Origin: Bacteroidales bacterium
GTDB lineage: Bacteria > Bacteroidota > Bacteroidia > Bacteroidales > S143-33
DNA: 6,171 nt
Reading direction: 5' to 3'
Assembly (NCBI GenBank): GCA_027083655.1
Contig: JALWNS010000147.1
Coordinates: forward strand, 1-6,171
Shown: positions 1 to 5,853 of the stretch, piece after piece
How the letters are laid out: each line of letters opens with the position of its first letter
Numbering within the stretch: position 1 is the stretch's first letter
Made by a program: the position numbers and the translations under genes
Notes under the pieces: model-generated
The model's input: the letters and a program-made list of their open reading frames with translations, nothing else
Database searches by the model: none
What the model was told of the DNA's origin: nothing

Positions 1-1
1 A

Positions 2-274
2 GCCCTTACTGACGGTTTTGTTATCTTTGTTATGGCAACCTTAGGTATGGTCTTTCCATCACCGGGAGGCATGGGTAGTTGGGATTTTCTCACAATAGAA
101 GGTCTTAAACTATATGGTATAGCATACGAGAATGCTGCTACTTATGCCCTTATAACACATGCCTCACAAATTATTTTGTTAATTACCTTTGGCTTATTAT
201 CTTTAATTGCTCTTTCTTTTGTTAAACCTGTAGACCAAATAAAAACTATAAAAAAACAGAACAATGAACAATAA
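2..274 (+). CDS. Lysylphosphatidylglycerol synthase TM / flippase-like (UPF0104) membrane protein, C-terminal part
   Basis: Only the last 90 residues are in the window; the frame is open from base 2, so the start lies upstream. Visible are a conserved-looking PSPGGMGSWDFLTIEG stretch, followed by LKLYGI, and a strongly hydrophobic last helix (IILLITFGLLSLIALSF) before a short charged tail. The P-S-P-G-G-x-G turn between two helices is typical of the UPF0104 / LPG-synthase transmembrane family (PF03706), whose members are multi-pass inner-membrane proteins, some of which move or modify lipids. Bacteroidota members usually lack the soluble aminoacyl-transferase domain of true MprF, and here the protein ends right after the membrane part, so lysyl transfer should not be assumed. 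The internal ATG at 32 lies mid-domain and is not the start. The 3' end overlaps the next gene by 11 bases, suggesting translational coupling. Family call is fairly secure; substrate unknown. Confidence 0.75.
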   Translation, partial: ALTDGFVIFVMATLGMVFPSPGGMGSWDFLTIEGLKLYGIAYENAATYALITHASQIILLITFGLLSLIALSFVKPVDQIKTIKKQNNEQ

Positions 275-854
275 CAAGACTAGTCTTATCATCAGTGTCA
301 TTTCTATCGTCATTGCTATTATTGCTATTGTTTTTGCTTTGACAAAAACTAAAACAAGCCAGGAAACTACCTCTGTACCTAGCAATACCTCTGATTTAAA
401 AGTGGCTTATGTCAATGTCGACACTCTTCTTAATCATTATGACCTATACAACAATCTGATGATCAATTACTATAACAAACAGAACACTTACGAACGCCAG
501 CTTCAGTCTAAGCTTACTGCCATCCAGCGCCAGGCTATGACGGTGCAGGACCAGTACCAAAAAGGGTTAATCACTACAGTGACTTACCAGCAAAAGATGC
601 AGAACCTACAGGTCGAACAGGAAAAAGTACAGCAGTGGTACCAGGAAAAAAGCCAGGAGCTTGCACAGGACCAGCAGATTATCATGAACCGCGTCACAGA
701 TAGCATTATTAGTACTATTAATGAATTCAATAAAGATGCCCAATATTATCTCATTCTCAACAAAGCCGCCCTTCTCTACGGTACGCCTACAATGGATATT
801 ACTGACACAATTATTAACCTGATGAATTCTAAAGTAAACCTGAACGAGCAGTAA
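264..854 (+). CDS. OmpH/Skp-family periplasmic coiled-coil protein, membrane anchored
   Basis: The 196-residue product begins with a short polar stretch and one hydrophobic helix (about residues 7-26) that lacks a clear signal-peptidase site, so it probably stays as an N-terminal anchor with the rest in the periplasm. After a Ser/Thr-rich linker comes VAYVNVDTLL (about 48-56), the first strand typical of OmpH/Skp (PF03938). A long Gln/Glu/Lys-rich helix with coiled-coil character follows (about 70-145), then a C-terminal segment containing YYLILNKAALLYG (161-173) and DITDTIINLMN, matching the usual OmpH end. Skp proteins are trimeric holdase chaperones for unfolded outer-membrane proteins; many Bacteroidota paralogues have no tested role. 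The start at 264 lies inside the upstream gene (11-base overlap), and a terminator follows the stop. Gln is unusually frequent in the coiled coil. Family likely; chaperone function is inferred. Confidence 0.8.
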   Translation: MNNNKTSLIISVISIVIAIIAIVFALTKTKTSQETTSVPSNTSDLKVAYVNVDTLLNHYDLYNNLMINYYNKQNTYERQLQSKLTAIQRQAMTVQDQYQKGLITTVTYQQKMQNLQVEQEKVQQWYQEKSQELAQDQQIIMNRVTDSIISTINEFNKDAQYYLILNKAALLYGTPTMDITDTIINLMNSKVNLNEQ

Positions 855-892
855 AAACTAATTTTTTTCAATCCATTGAATTTTTTATCTTT

Positions 893-927
893 CGGGATGT
901 CCAACGGCTAATGGACATCCCGTTTTT
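893..927 (+). terminator. Rho-independent terminator
   Basis: A perfect 11-bp stem (893-903 with 912-922, arms CGGGATGTCCA and TGGACATCCCG) encloses an 8-base loop and is followed directly by TTTTT (923-927). It lies 38 bases after the stop of the OmpH-like gene and ends 18 bases before the next start codon. The opposite strand has an A-rich, not T-rich, tract after the hairpin, so it should act only on the + strand. It separates the upstream pair from the murF operon. Confidence 0.88.
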
Positions 928-945
928 ATCATAAAAACAAATGCT

Positions 946-1578
946 ATGATTGACAAATGGCTTGAAATTATCGGATACGTAGCTTCCTTAATTATTCTGG
1001 TTTCTATTTTAATGAACTCTATTGTTAAGCTGCGTATAATTAACCTAGTAGGATCTACAATGTTCTCAATATATGGTTTTATGATTGGCTCCATCCCTGT
1101 TGGCTTTGTTAATGGCGCTATTGCTCTGGTTAATGTTTATTACCTCGGTAGAATGCTTACAGAAAAAGAATATTTTAAGATTATCAATGTCAGGGGGGAC
1201 AACTATTACCTGAAAGAATTCCTAAAATTTTACGAAAAAGACATAAAAAAATATTTTCCAAACTTCAAATACGAGCCAGTTAAAAACCGATATAGCTTTT
1301 TTATTCTTCGAAACATGAACGTAGCAGGTATTTTCATGGCAAGGGAGTTTACTCCGGGTACACTTCTTATAACTCTTGATTATGCCATACCAGCTTATCG
1401 TGATTTCAAAATGGGTAAGTATGTCTTTAATGATTTCTCAAAAAAATTCATAGAAGACGGATACACAAGACTTATTGTCTATTCTGATAACAAAAAGCAC
1501 CAACGTTATCTGAAAAAAATGGGATTTGAAAAGAAACAAACTAACGGGGAAGAATATTTTGCCAAACTTTTAGTCTAA
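946..1578 (+). CDS. YgjV-like membrane protein fused to a C-terminal GNAT-like acetyltransferase domain
   Basis: This 210-residue protein has two parts. Residues 1-70 are hydrophobic with about three membrane segments (roughly 5-24, 30-48, 51-69) and resemble the YgjV inner-membrane family (GYVASLIILVSI, INLVGSTMFSIYGF, then an N-x-YY end). Residues 90-210 are soluble and read like a GNAT fold: a core strand region with VAGIFMAREF (126-135), LLITLDYAIPAYRDFKMGKYV (140-160) where RDFKMGKY sits at the usual acyl-CoA pyrophosphate loop, then RLIVYSDNKKHQRYLKKMGFE, the classic GNAT ending in which a helix precedes G-F. The loop is a degenerate form of the canonical Q/R-x-x-G-x-G/A, so activity is not certain. 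Similar two-part proteins occur in Bacteroidota. The start at 946 is the first ATG able to give the hydrophobic N-terminus; the ATG at 941 hits a stop at once. Its stop TAA shares one base with the murF ATG (TAATG), implying coupled translation. Substrate unknown. Confidence 0.7.
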   Translation: MIDKWLEIIGYVASLIILVSILMNSIVKLRIINLVGSTMFSIYGFMIGSIPVGFVNGAIALVNVYYLGRMLTEKEYFKIINVRGDNYYLKEFLKFYEKDIKKYFPNFKYEPVKNRYSFFILRNMNVAGIFMAREFTPGTLLITLDYAIPAYRDFKMGKYVFNDFSKKFIEDGYTRLIVYSDNKKHQRYLKKMGFEKKQTNGEEYFAKLLV

Positions 1579-2867
1579 TGGAGATAAAGCAGTTATATAA
1601 ATATTTTGAGCAATCAGGGTTTAATGTTAGCACTGATAGCCGCAAAATTACCCCAGGTAGCCTATTTTTTGCCCTGAAAGGTGAAAAATTTGACGGAAAT
1701 ACTTTTGCTCTAGAGGCTCTGGAAAAAGGGGCTTTAGCAGCTGTTATTGATAATCCTGATTACCACATACCAGGGAAAACTATCCTTGTTAACGATACCC
1801 TCCATACATTACAATTGTTAGCCCGTTACCACCGCCAGCTACTAAAAACTAAGATCATTGCATTGACAGGAACAGCAGGAAAGACAACTACAAAGGAGCT
1901 TATATACAGGGTATTATCAACTAAATTTAAAGCACAGGCTACACAAGGAAACCTGAATAACCATATTGGAGTGCCACTGACTTTGCTCTCCCTCAAGCCA
2001 CAGACTGAAATAGCAGTGGTAGAAATGGGGGCTAGCTTTCCAGGAGAAATATGGGAGTTGTGCCAGATAGCATTGCCAGATATGGGACTGGTCACAAACA
2101 TAGGAATAGCCCATATACAGGGTTTTGGCTCCCAAGAAAAACTTATCCAAACAAAGGCAGGTCTTTACCGTTTTCTAGAACAAAACAATGGACAGATCTT
2201 CCAGAACAGCGACGACGATCTCTTGCGCAGCCTCACAAACCACAAAAAAATTTATACTTACGGAACAAACAAACATGCACAGACCCAAGGAGACCTGATC
2301 GAACAAAATCCTTTTGTAAAATTCTACTTCAAGGGTCGCACAGGTCAACAAATATCGGTGCAGACCAATCTCTTTGGCAAATACAACCTGTATAACCTTT
2401 TAGCTGCTGTAGCCGTAGGACAGTATCTGAACATTGACGATTCGACAATAGCTTTGGCACTTTCTAATTATCAGCCTAGAAACAACCGATCACAAATACA
2501 TAAAACCCAGAGAAACACCCTTATACTAGACCTTTATAATGCCAACCCCACAAGTATGAGCAAGGCGCTTGAGAGCTTTGCAGAATTAGCAGTAGACAAC
2601 AAAGTCCTTATACTGGGCGATATGCTTGAGTTAGGCGATATTGAAAAAGAAGAGCATAAACGTATTCTAGAATTGGCTGAAAAACTAGGATTTTCCGATA
2701 TTTACCTTGTGGGGCCAATTTTTGGTAAAGTAAACTCTAAATACCCCCACTTCGATAGTAGCGAACAAATGCTCAACTGGCTAGAAGAAAACCCTTTGCA
2801 GGACAAAACGATATTACTCAAGGCCTCACGTGGTATACACCTCGAAAAACTAATTCAAGCACTTTGA
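1578..2867 (+). CDS. murF: UDP-N-acetylmuramoyl-tripeptide--D-alanyl-D-alanine ligase (MurF)
   Basis: MurF catalyses the last cytoplasmic step of the peptidoglycan monomer, joining D-Ala-D-Ala to UDP-MurNAc-tripeptide with ATP. The 429 residues match the family length, and all three domains are seen. The N-terminal UDP-binding domain has DSRKITPGSLFFALKG (20-35). The ATPase domain has the P-loop GTAGKTTTKE (98-107), NLNNHIGVPLTLL (125-137), the Mg-binding EMGA (149-152), NIGIAHI (174-180) and Lys193 in QTKAG, a candidate for the carbamylated lysine of Mur ligases. FGKYNLYNLLAAVAVG (266-281) leads to the C-terminal domain with DLYNANPTSM (318-327), LGDMLELG (346-353) and LLKASRGIHLEK (413-424). 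No key motif is missing. The D-x-YNANPxS signature separates MurF from MurC, MurD and MurE. The start ATG overlaps the upstream stop by one base, and the rlpA-like gene follows after one base. Expected to be essential. Confidence 0.97.
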   Translation: MEIKQLYKYFEQSGFNVSTDSRKITPGSLFFALKGEKFDGNTFALEALEKGALAAVIDNPDYHIPGKTILVNDTLHTLQLLARYHRQLLKTKIIALTGTAGKTTTKELIYRVLSTKFKAQATQGNLNNHIGVPLTLLSLKPQTEIAVVEMGASFPGEIWELCQIALPDMGLVTNIGIAHIQGFGSQEKLIQTKAGLYRFLEQNNGQIFQNSDDDLLRSLTNHKKIYTYGTNKHAQTQGDLIEQNPFVKFYFKGRTGQQISVQTNLFGKYNLYNLLAAVAVGQYLNIDDSTIALALSNYQPRNNRSQIHKTQRNTLILDLYNANPTSMSKALESFAELAVDNKVLILGDMLELGDIEKEEHKRILELAEKLGFSDIYLVGPIFGKVNSKYPHFDSSEQMLNWLEENPLQDKTILLKASRGIHLEKLIQAL

Positions 2868-2868
2868 A

Positions 2869-3330
2869 ATGAAAGCTTTAGCATTGTTAATAACGCTAAT
2901 GATCCTCAGTCTTGCCACCTGCAATGAGCAAGACCCAAATGAGCTCAAGCCAGAGGTCAAAACCTATGCCCATATCTACCAGACAGGCTATGCTACATGG
3001 TATGGCCCCGGGTTTCATGGTGGTATAACGGCAAGCGGGGAACGCTATGACATGTACGAATATAGTGCGGCACATAGACGCTTGCCCCTGGGATCCATTG
3101 TTAAAGTTTACAACACACAAAACGACAAATGCGTCATTGTTAAAATCAACGACCGCGGACCTGTGAAAAAGAGCCTCATAATAGACCTTTCAAAAATATC
3201 TGCTATACAACTGGAAATGACACACCGCGGATCAGCTAAAGTACAACTAGAAGTTTTAACAAAATCACACAACCCCCTCAAAAAAGTCTTTGAAGTTTAT
3301 GCTAATCTTGGAAACTGTCTAAAATCTTAA
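2869..3330 (+). CDS. RlpA-like septal ring lytic transglycosylase / double-psi beta-barrel protein
   Basis: The 153-residue exported protein has a hydrophobic signal (2-17) followed by Cys18. LATC is an imperfect lipobox because Thr at -1 is uncommon, so lipidation is possible but unsure. The rest is a double-psi beta-barrel (PF03330, about 38-130) with the RlpA signatures GYATWYGPGFHGGITASGER (40-59), SAAHRRLPLGSIVKVYN (66-82), VKINDRGP (91-98, conserved Asp95) and IDLSKISA (105-112). RlpA proteins cut peptide-free ('denuded') glycan strands at the septum; in studied Proteobacteria a C-terminal SPOR domain brings them there. This one ends about 20 residues after the barrel with no SPOR domain, so localisation must differ or another protein supplies it. 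It starts one base after murF and ends three bases before the next gene, so it belongs to the same operon. Family is secure; enzyme activity is inferred. Confidence 0.88.
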   Translation: MKALALLITLMILSLATCNEQDPNELKPEVKTYAHIYQTGYATWYGPGFHGGITASGERYDMYEYSAAHRRLPLGSIVKVYNTQNDKCVIVKINDRGPVKKSLIIDLSKISAIQLEMTHRGSAKVQLEVLTKSHNPLKKVFEVYANLGNCLKS

Positions 3331-3333
3331 GCT

Positions 3334-3720
3334 ATGGACCTACGATTCGAACGCAAACAAAAATCCAAATCTTTATCATTAATACTAGCACTGCTGGTAG
3401 TCATACTTGTCGTGCTAGCCATACCCGAAATGCTCATATCGCGTAGTAATGTCATCGTAAAATACAGACTTGACACAACTAGCACAGACACTAGCTTTGT
3501 GCACCTTGTCAAGGTAGCCAATAGCTATCTGGAAACTGCCGACATGTTTGTAATCTTCTCTTTGCAGACAGATAAAATTAGATCAAAGATTTCGGCCAAA
3601 TCACTCAAACGCTTTCTCCAATCTTGCCAGGATACCAAAGAGCCTAATTTCTGCGAATTGTGGCAACAAATCCTTAGCGAAGAACAATTAAAACAATGTC
3701 CTAAATGTGCAGAAAAATAA
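3334..3720 (+). CDS. Unknown single-pass membrane protein with C-terminal CPKC
   Basis: I do not recognise this 128-residue protein. It starts with a basic cytoplasmic tail (residues 1-12, several Arg/Lys), followed by one strong membrane helix (about 14-31, LSLILALLVVILVVLAI) with no clear cleavage site; the positive-inside rule puts the remaining ~95 residues in the periplasm. That part is mixed polar and hydrophobic, with a possible strand region around NVIVKYRLD and an amphipathic helical stretch after residue 85. It carries four Cys: 98, 107, and the pair 122/125 in CPKC at the very end. CxxC could be a disulfide, a redox site or a metal ligand; nothing in the sequence decides. That it is a real gene is supported by position: 3 bases after rlpA-like, 16-base overlap with the barrel gene, and no other frame filling the space. 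The last five codons overlap the next gene's start. Confidence 0.7.
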   Translation: MDLRFERKQKSKSLSLILALLVVILVVLAIPEMLISRSNVIVKYRLDTTSTDTSFVHLVKVANSYLETADMFVIFSLQTDKIRSKISAKSLKRFLQSCQDTKEPNFCELWQQILSEEQLKQCPKCAEK

Positions 3721-5144
3721 GCTTGACTTTTATTCTCACACTTTGGCTAATCACTTATATATACCCACAGCTACCTGTAAGGATAGGTAGCGACGAAGAA
3801 ATACTTTTACAAGCAGATTCATTGCAACAGACTGATTACCACACTGCTATAAAACCTTTTATCATTCAGACCAAAGACACATTCTTCATCAGGCCTGCAG
3901 TCGAGACACACCTGTACACCTTAGGAGAATCATTTGGCTATCTCGGCTTGGGTGCCGAAATTTACTGGAAAAAAAATCATTTTTCTGCTTGGGCGGCGGC
4001 GCTTGGCGGCGCCGCCCGCAGTCCCAACTGGTGGCAACGCAGTACAATGCCTTTTGTTGGTAAAACACAGAACCTGGACAATGGTCTGCAGATATGGACG
4101 GATCCACACCTGATCATTAGTTATTCCTCACGTTATATAAAATTTCAGGTAGGAAGGGATAGATTCCACATTGGCGAGAGCTACAACTCCCTTTGGTTAA
4201 ATGACTATTCACCTGCCATGCCGTTTGTACGTGCACAGGTACAGGTCAAACATGTCCTCTATGGCTATCAGGTTAATTATTTACAAAATCCAGATTTTCG
4301 CTTTGCCGGAGGGATAAGGCATGCATTTAATTTCACACACTATTTTGATTTTAATTTCGGACCTTTGACCATAAACATGTTCGAGACAGTAGTGCAAGAC
4401 CCTGTCGATTCCCTGGGAGCACGGCGTGGGCTGGACATTAACTATCTTAATCCTGTGATTTTCTTCCGTGCTGTGGATTTGATGCTGGGCTCCCCCGATA
4501 ATGTACTTCTCGGTCTTGGTGGCAGCCTTAGGTTATGGAAAAAAACACAAATCTACGGCTATGGGATATTGGACGAGATGATTGTCTCCCATCTTCTGGC
4601 CAGGGATAAATGCTGGTGCTTAAAATACGGAGCAAACGCAGGCCTAAAAACCTTTTACCCAATAGGAAAAAACATGTTTTACCTTCAGGGTGAAGTTGCA
4701 TCAGTACGCCCTTACACATATTCGCATAACAACCCTATCCTAGCTTATGGGAATCTGTACCAACCACTGGCACATCCACTGGGTGCTAATTTTTACCAGG
4801 TGTTATTAACCACAAGTTTTATTAACCCCAAAAAAATTTCCTTCCAGCTCACTACATCTCTTAGTTTATACGGTCAGGATATTGACACACTCAATTATGG
4901 CAAGGATATCTTCCGTTCTTACCTGACACGTGCCGGCGATATGGGCATCACAACGACACAAGGCAACCTTACAAATCTTTTTTATCTAGGTCTGCAAGCC
5001 AGCAAAAAAATAACTGCCAGTCTGTGGCTTAAATTAGGTTTTATCTTTACCCATGCCACAGACCAGCAGCAGTCATCAAACCAAATATTATTAAACTTTG
5101 CCCTTTCTTCTGGTCTAATCAATCCTCGCTGGGATTGGCGCTAA
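3705..5144 (+). CDS. Outer-membrane beta-barrel protein, RemB-like / Wzi capsule-assembly type
   Basis: The 479-residue product has a good Sec signal peptide (basic RK at 3-4, hydrophobic 6-20, likely cut near YPQ-LP at about 22-24), which supports the ATG at 3705 despite the 16-base overlap. The body alternates aromatic and small or polar residues, as in amphipathic beta-strands of a large barrel. Marks shared, from memory, with Bacteroidota RemB-like and Wzi-type (PF14052) proteins are GESYNSLWLND (157-167), INYLNPVIFFR (245-255), GSPDNVLLGLG (262-272), ILDE (288-291), RPYTYSH (335-341) and LAHPLGANF (355-363). Wzi helps anchor capsule at the cell surface in Escherichia coli; RemB of Flavobacterium johnsoniae is a mobile surface protein tied to gliding. 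Which role applies here is not visible, and no gliding or capsule genes lie in the window. It ends the operon; its stop overlaps the convergent PASTA gene's stop. A GC-rich hairpin lies within codons 96-105. Confidence 0.72.
   Translation: MCRKISLTFILTLWLITYIYPQLPVRIGSDEEILLQADSLQQTDYHTAIKPFIIQTKDTFFIRPAVETHLYTLGESFGYLGLGAEIYWKKNHFSAWAAALGGAARSPNWWQRSTMPFVGKTQNLDNGLQIWTDPHLIISYSSRYIKFQVGRDRFHIGESYNSLWLNDYSPAMPFVRAQVQVKHVLYGYQVNYLQNPDFRFAGGIRHAFNFTHYFDFNFGPLTINMFETVVQDPVDSLGARRGLDINYLNPVIFFRAVDLMLGSPDNVLLGLGGSLRLWKKTQIYGYGILDEMIVSHLLARDKCWCLKYGANAGLKTFYPIGKNMFYLQGEVASVRPYTYSHNNPILAYGNLYQPLAHPLGANFYQVLLTTSFINPKKISFQLTTSLSLYGQDIDTLNYGKDIFRSYLTRAGDMGITTTQGNLTNLFYLGLQASKKITASLWLKLGFIFTHATDQQQSSNQILLNFALSSGLINPRWDWR
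3991..4017. repeat. GC-rich inverted repeat inside the barrel gene
   Basis: GGGCGGCG (3991-3998) pairs perfectly with CGCCGCCC (4010-4017). After one G-G mismatch, two more pairs (4000-4001 with 4007-4008) close a five-base loop. Nearly every base is G or C, whereas the flanks, such as the A-run ending at about 3977, are AT-rich. It codes for residues 96-105 (W then Ala/Gly/Leu/Arg) of the outer-membrane protein. The repeat is directly visible; any function is unknown. Confidence 0.6.
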
Positions 5145-5797
5145 AACTCATCCCACATAGGAGATTCCTGCTCCTGTGCTTTCATAGTGTCAACAGGTTG
5201 TGCTACTATAGAATCGGCCATAACTTTCAGTACAACCAAGTCTATCTTTGAACCTTTGGGTACCTTATATCCTGGTTGTACTGTATCTCCGTTATAAATC
5301 ATAGCATAAACAAGGCCATCATCCTTATAACTAGGCAGATATGTAATTTTACCAATCTTTAAACCCAATGGACGGAGCTCATTCTCAGCTTGTGTGATAG
5401 AAACATACCCCGGCAGGTCAGGCAATGGTACTTTCTTGACTCTATAAGCAATTATTGTTACGAATATAGTACGACCTTTCTTGATATTAAAATTGGCAGG
5501 AGGTGATTGATCTACGACTGTTCCCGGAGGCAAAGGATTCTCGGTAGAATTGTCTATCGAATCTATAACCTTTATTTTAAATCCTTTGTCCTTGGCAATA
5601 TTATATGCTTGTGGGAGAGTATTCCCCCTGAGCTCAGGGGTAAGGTATTCCTTGCCATGCCTTGTATAGAGCCGGAGATAAAGTGAAGTCAAAAGCAAAA
5701 CCACTGCAACGAAAATAAAAATCTTTATTACTGCTTTCCAGAAAATTGTAGATGTGATATAATCCCATAAATTTCTAAAGAAATTTCTAAATGCCAT
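5141..5797 (-). CDS. PASTA-domain membrane protein
   Basis: From the ATG at 5797 the product has 218 residues. A short basic N-terminus (FRNFFRN) is followed by one membrane helix (about 19-42) and a periplasmic region with two PASTA repeats (PF03793; about 49-116 and 121-191). Both show the usual pattern: P-x-L-x-G, an A-rich or acidic helix, LPPGTVVDQSPPAN in the first and VQPGYKVPKGSKIDLVVL in the second, each with the hallmark P-G...P-x-G strand. A short acidic tail follows. PASTA repeats bind peptidoglycan or muropeptides in some Gram-positive kinases and penicillin-binding proteins; here there is no kinase or transpeptidase part, which is usual in Bacteroidota. An in-frame GTG at 5821 would add eight residues (MNYQQDNN), but I prefer the ATG: AGGA sits seven bases before it, and a promoter-like box lies just beyond the GTG. 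Role probably wall binding; unproven. Confidence 0.85.
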   Translation of the reverse strand: MAFRNFFRNLWDYITSTIFWKAVIKIFIFVAVVLLLTSLYLRLYTRHGKEYLTPELRGNTLPQAYNIAKDKGFKIKVIDSIDNSTENPLPPGTVVDQSPPANFNIKKGRTIFVTIIAYRVKKVPLPDLPGYVSITQAENELRPLGLKIGKITYLPSYKDDGLVYAMIYNGDTVQPGYKVPKGSKIDLVVLKVMADSIVAQPVDTMKAQEQESPMWDEF

Positions 5798-5804
5798 ATT
5801 ATTG

Positions 5805-5808
5805 TCCT
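5805..5808 (-). promoter_or_regulatory. Ribosome-binding site deciding the PASTA gene start
   Basis: On the - strand AGGA is followed by seven bases (CAATAAT) and then the ATG at 5797. This is a normal Shine-Dalgarno distance. No comparable site precedes the in-frame GTG at 5821, where the upstream bases are TAAATTTGG. Shine-Dalgarno sites are often weak or absent in Bacteroidota, so this is supporting evidence, not proof. Confidence 0.5.
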
Positions 5809-5822
5809 GTTGATAATTCACC

Positions 5823-5830
5823 CAAATTTA
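5823..5830 (-). promoter_or_regulatory. Possible Bacteroidota -7 promoter box for the PASTA gene
   Basis: The - strand reads TAAATTTG, an exact match to the TAnnTTTG -7 element of Bacteroidota primary sigma factors. Transcription would begin a few bases downstream, near 5815-5818, giving a leader of about 20 bases before the ATG at 5797. A matching -33 TTTG at the usual 17-23 base spacing is not clear; only T-rich sequence is there. It lies in the gap after the ABC-F gene, so the PASTA gene may have its own transcript as well as read-through. Confidence 0.35.
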
Positions 5831-5853
5831 CAAAAAACAAAATAGAATAAAAA

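Noticed and set aside
893..927. Hairpin considered as an operator or riboswitch element
   Set aside because: A perfect stem followed directly by a T-run after a stop codon is explained by an intrinsic terminator; no aptamer-like structure is visible around it.
885..1094. 69-residue - strand frame over the terminator and the YgjV-like start
   Set aside because: It reads through the terminator hairpin and is antisense to a supported gene; no motif seen.
1826..2395. Open frames on both strands overlapping murF (91 and 77 residues on -, 114 on +)
   Set aside because: They lie wholly within the well-supported murF frame, have compositions unlike proteins of known families, and lack start context; they are shadows of the coding sequence.
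2896..3521. - strand frames antisense to the rlpA-like and unknown genes
   Set aside because: Antisense to tightly packed + strand genes, no recognisable domains, no start signals.
3889..4719. - strand frames within the barrel gene
   Set aside because: Shadow frames; Ser/Pro/Arg-rich translations with no family resemblance.
5130..5155. Bidirectional terminator between the convergent genes
   Set aside because: The stem is only 6 bp with a 14-base loop and has no T-run on either strand, so it was not listed as a terminator.
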